Positions 16,751 through 25,940 of a stretch of 64,000 nt of DNA are shown piece by piece. Made by a program: the position numbers and the translations under genes. The DNA is from Paenibacillus allorhizosphaerae (lineage in GTDB: Bacteria; Bacillota; Bacilli; Paenibacillales; NBRC-103111). Location of the stretch: positions 620,001-684,000 of the forward strand of contig NZ_CAJVCE010000001.1 of NCBI RefSeq assembly GCF_910594985.1, written 5' to 3'. The notes under the pieces were generated by a model. The model searched no databases. It was not told where the DNA came from and saw only the letters and a list, made by a program, of their open reading frames with translations. Every line of letters begins with the position of its first letter. The stretch's first letter is position 1.

Positions 16751-19033
16751 TCATTCTGCATGCTTTCTGCGAGCGAGTTGCGTCGCTTCCACCATGTTGC
16801 GCAAGGAAGCGACGGTTTCTTCGAATCCGCGCGTTTTGAGTCCGCAGTCCGGATTGATCCAGAACAGCTTCGGGTCGAGCACGCGCAAGGCGCGATCGAT
16901 CATGCCGGTCATTTCCTCCACGCGCGGAACCCGCGGACTGTGTATATCGTACACGCCCAAACCGATGCCCAGCTTGTAAGTGCTCGTTTCGAAGCTGTGA
17001 ATCAGCTCGCCGTGGCTACGTGAGGTCTCGATCGAGATCACGTCCGCATCCATCGCCTCGATCGAATCGATCATGTCATGGAACTCGCAGTAGCACATGT
17101 GCGTGTGAATTTGCGTAGAAGGCTTCACGGTGGATGTGGCGATGCGGAACGCTTTGACCGCCCAAGCCAAGTAATTGGCTTGTTCCGCTTGTTTGAGCGG
17201 CAGCCCTTCGCGAACCGCCGGCTCGTCGACCTGAATCATGCCGATGCCGGCCCCCTCCAGCGCCTCCACCTCTTGCCTCAGCGCATAAGCGAGCTGGTAG
17301 GCGATTTGTTCGCGCGAAATGTCTTCGCGGACGAACGACCAGTTCATGATCGTAATCGGGCCGGTCAGCATCCCTTTCACCGGGCGCTCGGTCAGCGACT
17401 GCGCATATTTGGTCTCTTCAACGGTCATGGCTCCTTCGAAGGCCACATCTCCGAATATGATCGGCGGTTTCACGCAGCGGGAGCCGTATGACTGCACCCA
17501 GCCGTTCTGCGTAAAGGCAAAGCCTGCGAGCTTCTCGCCAAAAAACTCGACCATATCGGTCCGCTCGAATTCGCCGTGGACGAGCACGTCCAAGCCGATT
17601 TCTTCCTGCAGTTTGATCCAAACTTCGATTTGCTCCCGGATAAACGCGGCGTACCGTTCGCTCGTCCATTCCCTTTTGCGCCACTGCTGGCGCGCTTTGC
17701 GCACCTCGGCGGTTTGCGGGAAGCTGCCGATCGTCGTCGTCGGAAAGAGCGGCAGCTGCCATCGCTTCTGCTGCTCTTGATGACGCTCGGCAAACGGGCG
17801 GCTGCGTCCTGCATCTGCTGCGCTAACGGCAGAGACGGCCTGCTGAATGTCGCTGCGGTTGCGCTCGCTTGAAAGCTTAAGCGCCTGAAGCGCGCGATCG
17901 CACCGCTCCAGCTCGTCCGCGACCGCGATTTCGTCATGAGTAAGCGCCTTGGTCAGCAGCGCAAGCTCTTCGAGCTTCTCCTCGGCGAACGCGAGCGCAT
18001 GCCTCAGTTCCGGTGCGAGTTTGGTTTCCGACTTGGCCGTCACCGGGACGTGAAGCAGACTGCATGATGATTGTACGATCAATCGGTCCGGGGATACCGT
18101 CTCGGCAAGCTTGTGCAGCAGCGACAGCTTGTCGCGAAGCGGCGCTTTCCAGATACCCCGGCCGTCGACGATTCCCGCACCTAACACTTTGTCCGCCGGG
18201 AAGCCGTATGCTTGAATCGACGCCAAGTTGCCGGAGAGACCATGGACGAAATCCAGCCCGATGCCTTTGACAGGGAGCGCGACGATGTCGCTGTAATGCT
18301 CTGCCGATTCGAAGTACGTTTGCATCATAATGTTCAGGTCCGGCACGGATGCGGCAAACGTCGTATAGATCGTTTTCAACCGCCGGATATCATCGTTGCT
18401 TACGCTCGTCACAAGAATCGGTTCGTCGATCTGCACCCACTGCACGCCTTCTCGTGCCAGCTCCTGAAGCATTTGCACGTAAAGCGGAAGCAAACGGCTG
18501 AGCCAAACATCTAATTCCTCAGAACGGTACCCTTTGGACAGCTTCAGGAACGTGAGCGGCCCCACGATGACCGGCTTTCCTTCAATGCCAAGCCGTTCCT
18601 TCGCTTCCCGATAGGCTATGAGCGGTTTATTCTCCGCAAGCACCAGTGTCGCCCCATCCAGCTCGGGCACAATATAGTGATAATTCGTATTGAACCATTT
18701 GGTCATTTCGCTTGCAGCCGCATCCTTCGTCCCTCGAGCCACCCCATAATAGACCGATAACGGTACAACGCCGCCTTCGTAATCAAATCGCTTCGGAATG
18801 ATACCGAACATGGCAGCCGTATCCAGCACATGATCGTAGTAGCTGAAATCATTGACCGGGATCAGATCGATCCCCTTCTCCTGCTGCTTGCGTAAATGAT
18901 TCAGACGAATCTCCTGCAGCTGACGGTGAAACTCCGGTTCCTCCAGCTTTCCCGACCAGAACGCTTCAAGCGCTTTCTTCCATTCCCGATCCGCACCGAT
19001 CCGCGGATACCCCAACACACTGCTTTTCGTCAT
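16751..19033 (-). CDS. metE: Cobalamin-independent methionine synthase
   Basis: A 760-residue enzyme of the usual length. It transfers the methyl group of 5-methyltetrahydrofolate (polyglutamate form) to homocysteine, the last step of methionine synthesis, in the cytoplasm. The N-terminus SSVLGYPRIGADREWKKALE is the MetE signature. The zinc ligands are visible as HMC (HTHMCYCEFHD), the Glu of GEFERTDMVEFFGE, and the late Cys in NPDCGLKTRG. The ATG at 19033 follows GAGGTG. It lies 119 bases downstream of a LysR-type regulator on the same strand. The leader shows no S-box riboswitch; instead a dyad like the streptococcal MET-box sits upstream, pointing to protein-based control. Confidence 0.97.
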   Translation of the reverse strand: MTKSSVLGYPRIGADREWKKALEAFWSGKLEEPEFHRQLQEIRLNHLRKQQEKGIDLIPVNDFSYYDHVLDTAAMFGIIPKRFDYEGGVVPLSVYYGVARGTKDAAASEMTKWFNTNYHYIVPELDGATLVLAENKPLIAYREAKERLGIEGKPVIVGPLTFLKLSKGYRSEELDVWLSRLLPLYVQMLQELAREGVQWVQIDEPILVTSVSNDDIRRLKTIYTTFAASVPDLNIMMQTYFESAEHYSDIVALPVKGIGLDFVHGLSGNLASIQAYGFPADKVLGAGIVDGRGIWKAPLRDKLSLLHKLAETVSPDRLIVQSSCSLLHVPVTAKSETKLAPELRHALAFAEEKLEELALLTKALTHDEIAVADELERCDRALQALKLSSERNRSDIQQAVSAVSAADAGRSRPFAERHQEQQKRWQLPLFPTTTIGSFPQTAEVRKARQQWRKREWTSERYAAFIREQIEVWIKLQEEIGLDVLVHGEFERTDMVEFFGEKLAGFAFTQNGWVQSYGSRCVKPPIIFGDVAFEGAMTVEETKYAQSLTERPVKGMLTGPITIMNWSFVREDISREQIAYQLAYALRQEVEALEGAGIGMIQVDEPAVREGLPLKQAEQANYLAWAVKAFRIATSTVKPSTQIHTHMCYCEFHDMIDSIEAMDADVISIETSRSHGELIHSFETSTYKLGIGLGVYDIHSPRVPRVEEMTGMIDRALRVLDPKLFWINPDCGLKTRGFEETVASLRNMVEATQLARRKHAE

Positions 19034-19102
19034 TTGTAAACACCTCTGCATCGAATAGTTGAACCTTGCGGTTGTTTACAAGAACGATACCACGGATCGC
19101 CA

Positions 19103-19151
19103 GTTATAGCGTAACTCGATTAAACTATACCTGGTCATAGTCCAAGACTAT
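19103..19151 (-). promoter_or_regulatory. metE promoter with MET-box-like LysR site
   Basis: ATAGTC-CAA-GACTAT (19137-19151) is a perfect dyad and contains a T-N11-A LysR core. A second half-site TATAGTTT (minus strand, 19129-19122) follows. A -10 box TATAAC (19108-19103) has no good -35, as expected for activator-dependent transcription. The predicted start is near 19096. Confidence 0.55.
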
Positions 19152-19152
19152 A

Positions 19153-20061
19153 TTAATTCGGGTTATGAAGTACGTCTTGGAGCGCTTGCACGTAGGCGAT
19201 TCCGAGCTTGGATAGCGACACGTTGCGGTGCGAGATCCAGCCTACGTTAATGGTTTCCTCGCAGTCGAGCGGCACGGGAATAATCTCGTTGCCATTCAAA
19301 TCCGCGCTGAGCACGCCCGTCGAGATGGTATATCCATTCAGTCCGATCAATAAATTAAACAGCGTCGCGCGGTCGTTTACGCGAATGCTTTTGTTGCGGG
19401 TCATCGTGCTTAGAATCTCTTCCGAGAAATGAAACGAATTATATTCTCCCTGATCAAACGAAAGATACGGGTAATGCTGCAGCTGCTCGAGCGTAACGAT
19501 CGACTGCTTGGCCAGCGGATTTCGAATGCTGATGAAAACGTGCGGCTTCGCCGTAAACAAGCTTGTAAACTGCAAGTTCGCCTCTTTGAGCAATTTGTTG
19601 ATCACTTTGCCGTTAAATTCGTTCAAATACAAGATTCCGATTTCGCTGCGCAGCCGTTTGACATCCTCGATAATTTCGTACGTCTTGGTCTCGCGCAGCG
19701 CAAAGTCATACTCCTCCTGACCATATTCCCGGATCAAATTTACAAAGGCATTGACCGCGAAAGCGTAATGCTGCGTCGATACCGAGAAATGCTGCGGGGA
19801 AGGCTTGGCGTTAAGATACCGGCTTTCCAGCAGTTCGGCCTGTTCGACGACCTGGCGCGCGTATCCGAGAAATTGGGCGCCTTCCTTGGATAAGGAGATC
19901 CCTTTATTGGATCGTTCGAAAATCGCAATCTGCATTTCTTCTTCCAAATCCTTGATCGCATTGGAAAGGCTCGGCTGAGAAATAAACAACCGCTTCGCCG
20001 CCTCGTTAATGGAACCTTGGTTCGCCACCTCGATCACGTATTTCAATTGCTGCAAAGTCAA
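19153..20061 (-). CDS. LysR family regulator, MtaR/CmbR-like
   Basis: A 302-residue LysR protein. The helix-turn-helix is at about residues 18-37 (INEAAKRLFISQPSLSNAIK) and a substrate-binding fold occupies 90-295. The N-terminus (QQLKYVIEVANQGSINEAAK) and the VEQAELLE linker resemble streptococcal methionine/cysteine regulators MtaR/CmbR, as I remember them. It is directly upstream of metE, with a MET-box-like dyad starting right after its stop codon. Its own upstream region has TATAGTTTT and the palindrome ATAATGACATTAT near 20120-20135, consistent with autoregulation. Role as a methionine regulator is an inference from context and motif. Confidence 0.85.
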   Translation of the reverse strand: MTLQQLKYVIEVANQGSINEAAKRLFISQPSLSNAIKDLEEEMQIAIFERSNKGISLSKEGAQFLGYARQVVEQAELLESRYLNAKPSPQHFSVSTQHYAFAVNAFVNLIREYGQEEYDFALRETKTYEIIEDVKRLRSEIGILYLNEFNGKVINKLLKEANLQFTSLFTAKPHVFISIRNPLAKQSIVTLEQLQHYPYLSFDQGEYNSFHFSEEILSTMTRNKSIRVNDRATLFNLLIGLNGYTISTGVLSADLNGNEIIPVPLDCEETINVGWISHRNVSLSKLGIAYVQALQDVLHNPN

Positions 20062-20181
20062 TGAAATCCCCCCTCTGCTTCTCTACACCATTGCCTGCAT
20101 GTACGTTTGTTGCTTTTTGTAAAACTATAATGACATTATATCATTTGCGCAATACATCATTCGAAAGCGGGGTAACGAAAA

Positions 20182-20215
20182 ACCTCCATCCCCGCATGAG
20201 CACGGTTTTGGAGGT
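20182..20215 (-). terminator. Terminator of large secreted protein gene
   Basis: ACCTCCA (20182-20188)/TGGAGGT (20209-20215), followed on the minus strand by TTTTCG. It lies about 60 bases after the stop codon. Confidence 0.6.
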
Positions 20216-20276
20216 CTGTACAGTTCACTTTTATAAAAAGCGCTATGGCCTTCGATCCATCGGCAACGTCTTCCCG

Positions 20277-23200
20277 CTAGTCCTTGAGCAGCGGCTGCAG
20301 CCCTTGGAGCATCGCGCTTGCCGCCTCGGGAGCGATCTGTTTCCCGGCTTCCCCGCTTACTTTCTTCGCAAAAGCTTTGAGATTGCCGTCTTTCAGCGCG
20401 TCCAGCAATTCACGAGCCACTTCCGGTCGCCCAATCGAATGGTCGCCGCTATATTTCGCTACCATCGTCGTCAAAGCGTCGAGAATCGCTTGCGCGTCAC
20501 GCAGCAAATAATCGGCCGCTTCCTTGGAGATGTGCTTGCCGCTTTGCGCCCTCACTTCGTTCATCAACGCTTTCAAATTGCCTTGCTGCAGCTTGCTTTG
20601 CAAACTGTCCGCAATGCCTGCGTTATCGATCCAGCTCATACCGTTAAAGCGCGTTACCAAAGCTTTCATGGAATCGAGATCGGCGTACGTCGCAAACGTT
20701 ACCGTGACGGTCTGGACGTTCCCCGCCGAGTCGCCGGCCGTCGCTTGTATCGTGTTTACGCCCAGCGGCAAGGCGTACAACGGTACAACCGCCCCATTTG
20801 CAATGGGCTGGCCGTTAAGCGCAGCGGACGTGCGGCTTCCGTCAACGCCGGCTAATCCATCCGTTGTCGTATACTGGAACGTGATGTCGCCGGCATCCGG
20901 GTAGCTCCTTCCGGCTGCGGGTGAACTCACTGCAATGACCGGTGCCGTCGTATCCAGTTGAAAACGGATCGACTTGGGCTGCTCCTGATTGCCCGCTTTG
21001 TCCGTGGAGCGGTAACTTACCGTATACCGGCCGTCCTCACGAATCGTTACCGGTTCCGTATACGGCTGCCATGTCGTGCCGCCGTCTGTGCTGTATTCCG
21101 TCCGCTCTACTCCGGACAGAACATCCGTTCCGGTTAACTGCATTGTTACCGGATGCGCATACCAGCCGTTCGCTCCTTCCGGCTCGAATGGCGTCAGAGC
21201 GGCCAGCGTCGCAGGCATCGTTTTATCCAAATGGATCGTTGCCGTTGCGCTCGCCTGATTACCCGCTTTGTCGGCTGCGGCACCTGTTACCGTCTGGTTT
21301 GCGCCTTCCGCAGTTATGACGATATCAGGCGTAACCGAAGTCAATCCCGAACCGCTGTCGTATACGGCCAAGTGAACCGTCACATCGCGGTTGTGCCAAC
21401 CATTGCCGTTCGGCAATGGAGTCGTCTCTACGGTTATGACCGGGGGCCTTGTGTCGACGACGGTAATCGCCTGCTTCGCCGTGCTGGAAAGGCCGTTCCC
21501 CTTTGTCGCCGTCCAGGTGACGATCGTCGTACCCAGCGGATAATCGGCCGGCGCATCGCTTGTTATCGTAACCTCGTCCGGCGAAGTGGCCGTCCCGATC
21601 GAAACCGGCGTTCTTTCACCCGTCGCTTCGACGGTCATATCCCCGGGGACAACAAGGACCGGAGCCTCCGTATCGACGTCATTATACACTTCGAACTCGT
21701 TAATAGTAGGCTCCTTGCTTGCCCCGGACTCCAGCTTTGTGGAATACATCCACAACCTGACATATTGAGCGGTCACCGGATCGAACGTGATCGTTTTCTG
21801 TGCGCCGATCGACGTGTCTTCCGTACCGGGGATATCGGAGTAATGCACGCCGTCATTCGACGCTTGCAGGACGAACGCATTAACGCGCGGATAAGTAATT
21901 TCCTTGAGAACGACTTTATTGAACTCCAGCTCGCTTCCAAAGTTAACGCCGAGGAATTGATCGGCCACCTGCCCCTTCGCCGCCGACCAACGGGTAGAGG
22001 CGTTCGAGTCGAAGGCGTACTTTTCGCTGTACGAACTGTTCCATATCGAGGAGGCAAAGTACGTCTTGTTGAGCGTTAAGCTTCCCTGCGCAACCTTCAG
22101 CGTGAGCACTTCCTGTTTTCCGGAACCGAAGGAAAACGTAAGCGGGTAGCGGCCGATTGCCAAGGTGCCGAGGTATGTTTTTTTCAGCGTGACGGAAGTT
22201 CCGTTGTTCACATAGTCGGTGCCCGCCGTCAAGAAGCGTTCATTGTCTCGGATCGACGCCAGCGTATCTCCGTTCAATTGCATCTGCAGCGTAATATCGC
22301 CGGAGTTGATCGTATAGCTCCATTCAGAAATGCCTAATATCGTATCGGAGAACGTCGTAGCGGTGACGCTATTGCTTGCTGCCGATTCGTTGCCCGCCGC
22401 ATCCTTCGCTTTCACCGTGTAGCTGTAGGCAGTTGAAGCGGTAAGTCCCGTATCGTTATAGGTCGTCGCCGCAGTCGAACCGATCCGTTCTGCGCCCCGA
22501 TACACATCATAGGTAAGCGCTCCGCCGCCCCCGTCCGATGACGTCCAGCTTAGCCCGATTTGACTGCTGGATACGGCTGCAGCGGTCAAATTCGAAGGCG
22601 CTGTCGGCGCAACCGTGTATTTGCCCGAGGATACGGGACTTGTAGTAGCCGCTGTGTAGGCTACCGCTTTAACTGTCGCCGTTTTGGATACCGTAACCGG
22701 TCCAGTATAGAGCGTGCCGTGCGTCGGTGTCGGCATGCTGCCGTCAGTCGTGTAGCGAATCGCCGCGCCGCTCAGCGACGTCGATAACGAAACGGTTTGC
22801 GCCGAAGTCGACGGACGCGGCGCCGGGTTGAACTCGATGCTGTACCCTTTTTTGTACCGCTCGTTTTTCGCCCACATAAAGCGGGAGAACATATCCAGCC
22901 CCGTCGTCGTCTTGCTTGCCAAATCCGCATAGGCCAAGTCGTAATACATATCCGGACGCAGGTCGGCTAAATAAATATTGCCGCTCCGGGCATACGTCGT
23001 CGGCGCTGCGTGGCCCGTTCCGTCTTTTCCGTCGACGCGGCCCGCAAAATCTTTGGGTCCTCTTATCATCACATCGGCATACATATTCGCAAACGGCTTC
23101 ATCATCTCGGACGTAATCCCGTAGCGGCCGCTCAAGTATGCGCGGTAAAAACCGGCGACATCCAGACTGGCGTGATTGGAATCTTCCCCTCCCGAGCTGG

Positions 23201-24182
23201 TCGGCGCATAGCCCCAGTTGTAAGTCGTATTGCCTGCACTGTTGGTATACACTTTCTTCACCGTGTTATCTTTGAAAAACCAGTCGATGTTCGTCTGAAC
23301 AATCCTGTCGTACTTTGCTACGAGCGCCGGATTATCCCCTGCCAATTCGTGGGCAACAGCCAAATTTTGAAACCCGTACGTGATCATCATTTGCTGGTTC
23401 CACGGCAGCGGCTCCCCGGTCTTGTACGGCGACATGGTTGAGAAGTAGTATTTATTTGCGTGCGAGAAATCGAGCAAATACGGGAAAAAGAACTCGTTCA
23501 CGACGTAATCGGCCTGCGTCAAAAACGTAGCGGCTCGCTCCCGGTACGTTGCGCCGTGCCCAAACTCGTCTCCGATGGGAACCGGTTTATCCCAGCTCGA
23601 CGGCGTTTGGAGAATCAGCCTTGCGCAGAAGGCGAGATGGCCGACGTGGTCTCCGTTTGCCGAGTCGGCTCCGGCGGGATCCTTGGGACTGCCGGGCCAT
23701 ACGGGAGCGATCGTGCTGGTCCAAGCTATGCGCTGGCCGTATGGTGCTGGGAGGATGTCGTTGCGCTGGGAGAGCACCACATCGCAGAAGTAGATCATCC
23801 GGTCGAGAATTTCGGTATCGCCCGTCAGCTCATACATAAGCCCCATCGCCTTGATGGCTTCCCCGCTCTTCCCTTGAGCGTATTCATTGTTCATGTTGGT
23901 CGTTTCGCCCCAAACGACAGGCTTCACGGTTTGAATGTACGCCTTGAAAGAATTGATTTCGTTCTGTGTAATCGGGCCTTCGTAGCTGTCAATAACCATC
24001 GGCCCGGCAGCCTGCGCCCGAGGGAGGGGCAGCAGTGCGAAGCAAATCAATAACGACGCGGAGGACACAATAATACGTTTGCGCGGAACAACCTTGCGGA
24101 CACCGGAGAATAACAAGCGCGCGACGCCGACTCCGGCGCAGATCGCCGCAATACCGATAAAAGCGACAAATGCCATCATCAT
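20277..24182 (-). CDS. Large secreted multidomain carbohydrate-active protein
   Basis: A 1301-residue secreted protein. Two N-terminal hydrophobic stretches (about residues 4-22 and 37-52) precede a likely cleavage after AQA. Residues about 60-455 are a helical, probably alpha-toroid domain I cannot place in a family. Then, approximately: a chitobiase/hexosaminidase C-terminal type domain (460-520, IRYTTDGSMPTP), fibronectin III (522-610), a CBM X2-like module (612-700), an F5/8 type C discoidin domain (700-830), a HYR/Ig-like domain (832-915), further Ig-like and OmpL47-like modules (918-1160, VERTEYSTDGGTTWQPY), and two tandem FIMAH-like helical repeats (1165-1301). It is probably a polysaccharide-degrading enzyme bound to substrate or cell surface. 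The promoter carries a cre-like site. Confidence 0.8.
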   Translation of the reverse strand: MMMAFVAFIGIAAICAGVGVARLLFSGVRKVVPRKRIIVSSASLLICFALLPLPRAQAAGPMVIDSYEGPITQNEINSFKAYIQTVKPVVWGETTNMNNEYAQGKSGEAIKAMGLMYELTGDTEILDRMIYFCDVVLSQRNDILPAPYGQRIAWTSTIAPVWPGSPKDPAGADSANGDHVGHLAFCARLILQTPSSWDKPVPIGDEFGHGATYRERAATFLTQADYVVNEFFFPYLLDFSHANKYYFSTMSPYKTGEPLPWNQQMMITYGFQNLAVAHELAGDNPALVAKYDRIVQTNIDWFFKDNTVKKVYTNSAGNTTYNWGYAPTSSGGEDSNHASLDVAGFYRAYLSGRYGITSEMMKPFANMYADVMIRGPKDFAGRVDGKDGTGHAAPTTYARSGNIYLADLRPDMYYDLAYADLASKTTTGLDMFSRFMWAKNERYKKGYSIEFNPAPRPSTSAQTVSLSTSLSGAAIRYTTDGSMPTPTHGTLYTGPVTVSKTATVKAVAYTAATTSPVSSGKYTVAPTAPSNLTAAAVSSSQIGLSWTSSDGGGGALTYDVYRGAERIGSTAATTYNDTGLTASTAYSYTVKAKDAAGNESAASNSVTATTFSDTILGISEWSYTINSGDITLQMQLNGDTLASIRDNERFLTAGTDYVNNGTSVTLKKTYLGTLAIGRYPLTFSFGSGKQEVLTLKVAQGSLTLNKTYFASSIWNSSYSEKYAFDSNASTRWSAAKGQVADQFLGVNFGSELEFNKVVLKEITYPRVNAFVLQASNDGVHYSDIPGTEDTSIGAQKTITFDPVTAQYVRLWMYSTKLESGASKEPTINEFEVYNDVDTEAPVLVVPGDMTVEATGERTPVSIGTATSPDEVTITSDAPADYPLGTTIVTWTATKGNGLSSTAKQAITVVDTRPPVITVETTPLPNGNGWHNRDVTVHLAVYDSGSGLTSVTPDIVITAEGANQTVTGAAADKAGNQASATATIHLDKTMPATLAALTPFEPEGANGWYAHPVTMQLTGTDVLSGVERTEYSTDGGTTWQPYTEPVTIREDGRYTVSYRSTDKAGNQEQPKSIRFQLDTTAPVIAVSSPAAGRSYPDAGDITFQYTTTDGLAGVDGSRTSAALNGQPIANGAVVPLYALPLGVNTIQATAGDSAGNVQTVTVTFATYADLDSMKALVTRFNGMSWIDNAGIADSLQSKLQQGNLKALMNEVRAQSGKHISKEAADYLLRDAQAILDALTTMVAKYSGDHSIGRPEVARELLDALKDGNLKAFAKKVSGEAGKQIAPEAASAMLQGLQPLLKD

Positions 24183-24261
24183 AAACAGCCTTTCGTATTC
24201 CCCATCGGCTGGGGGATTTACTGTGAAATGTTTCAGATATATTTCAAGTTTGAACGAGTAA

Positions 24262-24291
24262 ATTATACTTTGAATCCGCTTTCAAATTCAA
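24262..24291 (-). promoter_or_regulatory. Promoter with cre-like site inside the spacer
   Basis: Minus strand: TTGAAT (24291-24286), 18-base spacer, perfect TATAAT (24267-24262). The spacer contains TGAAAGCGGATTCA (24284-24271), one mismatch from the cre consensus. CcpA binding there would block RNA polymerase. The leader also has several TTTCA/TGAAA half-sites (24220-24260). Confidence 0.6.
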
Positions 24292-24394
24292 GATCGATTT
24301 TCGCCAAAATGCGAGAATCGGACAAACGAGACACCTTTGCCAGCGTCAATCTAATCGGAATATAGGGTGGAATGAACGGATGTACGGGATGTAC

Positions 24395-24422
24395 TTGATT
24401 TCATCCCTCACTGTAGTACAAT
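24395..24422 (+). promoter_or_regulatory. ArsR gene promoter, leaderless layout
   Basis: TTGATT (24395-24400), 16-base spacer, TACAAT (24417-24422). The start codon ATG begins 7 bases after the -10 box, so the transcript would begin at or near the A of ATG. No ribosome site is visible. Confidence 0.5.
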
Positions 24423-24428
24423 ATTTTC

Positions 24429-24719
24429 ATGACTACTACAATGGCATTGAACAATGAGCAGCGAGTCGCTATATTCAAGGCTCTGGCCGACCCGACAAGA
24501 TTGGAGATCATTCGAACGCTGTATTTGGGCAGCAAGGAGATGAGCTGTGGGGAAGTAGGGCATATTTGCGAGGCATCGAAGTCGAACACGTCATATCATT
24601 TTCGTACACTAAGGGAGGCGAAATTAATTAGGGTACGGAAAGAAGCGCAAACGAAGTATATGAGCATCGATATGGAAACTTTTCAAGCTTACTTGCCCGG
24701 ATTTCTGGATACGCTGTAG
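24429..24719 (+). CDS. ArsR family winged-helix regulator
   Basis: A 96-residue ArsR/SmtB-type repressor. FKALADPTRLEIIRTLYLG is the typical first helices, and CEASKSNTSYHFRTLREAKLI is the recognition helix region. Two cysteines (SCGEVGHIC) lie in helix alpha-3 but do not form the classical CxC metal site, so an unknown ligand is likely. The gene has no ribosome site and a promoter so close that translation may be leaderless. Immediately downstream is a remnant of an MFS transporter, the common partner of this regulator group. It is divergent from the large secreted gene. Family assignment is firm. Confidence 0.85.
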   Translation: MTTTMALNNEQRVAIFKALADPTRLEIIRTLYLGSKEMSCGEVGHICEASKSNTSYHFRTLREAKLIRVRKEAQTKYMSIDMETFQAYLPGFLDTL

Positions 24720-24796
24720 AAAGAAATCCTATTTTTTCATCTTCTAGTTCAATACTTATTCAACTACAAAAACTAATATTAGCCATTTAACTATAA

Positions 24797-25009
24797 GAGA
24801 AGATAAACAATGAACAAGTTGCTCGCTTTGTTTTTCCTGATATCCCTACTGAAATTTCCGGTTGGATGATAGGAGCCTACGGTTTGGGCTATGTCATGTT
24901 TGCGTTGATAGCAAGTCCGCTTTTGGATGGATGGGATCGGAAAAAAGTGATGCTTTCCGGCATGGTCTGCTTCGTGAACCGTCCGGAAGTTCGGCATCTC
25001 ATCGATTGA
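24797..25009 (+). pseudogene. Truncated MFS transporter remnant
   Basis: An open stretch of about 70 codons without a start codon. It reads PDIPTEISGWMIGAYGLGYV, MFALIASPLLDGWDRKKVML, SGMVCFV, then out-of-family residues and a stop. This is the first loop and second helix of a major facilitator protein, including motif A (LLDGWDRKKVML). Helix 1 and all later helices are missing. Position just after the ArsR gene suggests a former ArsR-MFS efflux operon degraded by internal deletion. No transposon scar is visible. Confidence 0.7.
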
Positions 25010-25026
25010 CGCCCGCCTCGCAAAGC

Positions 25027-25056
25027 AGCCTGACGGGAGCATACTCCCGTCAGGCT
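25027..25056. terminator. Bidirectional terminator-like hairpin
   Basis: Perfect 13-bp stem AGCCTGACGGGAG (25027-25039)/CTCCCGTCAGGCT (25044-25056) with loop CATA. It lies between the MFS remnant and the convergent PhyH gene. T-runs are weak on both sides. Confidence 0.65.
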
Positions 25057-25072
25057 GTTCTCAATTAGTAAA

Positions 25073-25846
25073 TCAGACGATCTTGTATGCCGGCTTCACT
25101 TTATCGAAATGCGGATTTTCTCCGCTTACCATCAATCCCATCCCCCAGTCGAAATGCGTATTTTTCACAGGAAAATCAGATGCATCACGGTATTGGAACA
25201 GCACATTCCGCCTTGTTCGCTGGCTGCGGTTTACATCAGAGCCGTGGATCGTCAAATAATTGAAAAATAACACATCGCCTGCCTTTGCGGGGCAAAGCGT
25301 CCCCATCGAGATGGGATATTGCCGGTGATCCAAATAATGAGCTCCTACATGTGGAAGCGCCCCTTCTTTATGCGAGCCTGGGATAACCCGAAGACATCCG
25401 TTCATTTCGTCCGCATCATCCAGATGTACGCTTGCCGCCAGCATGGAATGTTTTTCATGAGGAAAGTAAGGATAGTCCTGATGCATCGGAAAAGCGGCGC
25501 CGTTTTCCGGCGGTTTCACCAGCATTTTCGAATGGTGAAGCTGAACGTTCGGTCCGATCAGCTGCGACAAAACGGCCGTCATGTTCGGATGTGCCAGCGC
25601 GCGCAAAAAACAGGAGTCATGATAGTGCATATCGTGGAATCCTTTGAGCACGAGCTTCTTCAGCTCCTCCGGAGGCATAAAGTCCCCCTGCCATGCATGA
25701 TTTTGCCCCGCCTTCAGTGCAGCGGCCCGCTCGATGATGCGGTCCACCGCTCCTCTCATAATTTCGACTTCTTCTTTAGAGAACACCCCGCGGACGAGCA
25801 AATACCCGTTTTCATTGTAAAATTGAACATCCTGTGGTTTAATCAT
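25073..25846 (-). CDS. Phytanoyl-CoA dioxygenase (PhyH) family protein
   Basis: A 257-residue Fe(II)/2-oxoglutarate-dependent dioxygenase. The iron ligands are His122 and Asp124 (MHQDYPY) and His201 (LTIHGSD). An arginine near 212 (RTRRNVLF) would hold 2-oxoglutarate. The start follows GGGAGG. A perfect TATAAT lies upstream at 25902-25897, though the -35 is poor. It is divergent from the AraC regulator at 25941, which is a plausible controller. Such enzymes hydroxylate diverse small molecules in the cytoplasm; nothing here indicates true phytanoyl-CoA as substrate. Confidence 0.9.
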   Translation of the reverse strand: MIKPQDVQFYNENGYLLVRGVFSKEEVEIMRGAVDRIIERAAALKAGQNHAWQGDFMPPEELKKLVLKGFHDMHYHDSCFLRALAHPNMTAVLSQLIGPNVQLHHSKMLVKPPENGAAFPMHQDYPYFPHEKHSMLAASVHLDDADEMNGCLRVIPGSHKEGALPHVGAHYLDHRQYPISMGTLCPAKAGDVLFFNYLTIHGSDVNRSQRTRRNVLFQYRDASDFPVKNTHFDWGMGLMVSGENPHFDKVKPAYKIV

Positions 25847-25940
25847 GGAAAAAACCTCCCAAGCTTAACATGTCGTTGATCGACGATTTCCTCTGCATTA
25901 TAAAGAGTTTCGGGATAAGCCGTCTTTGACTGGAGAGGTC

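Noticed and set aside
19034-19152. SAM riboswitch (S-box) upstream of metE
   Set aside because: The 119-base region shows dyads fitting a LysR operator but not the conserved S-box helices.
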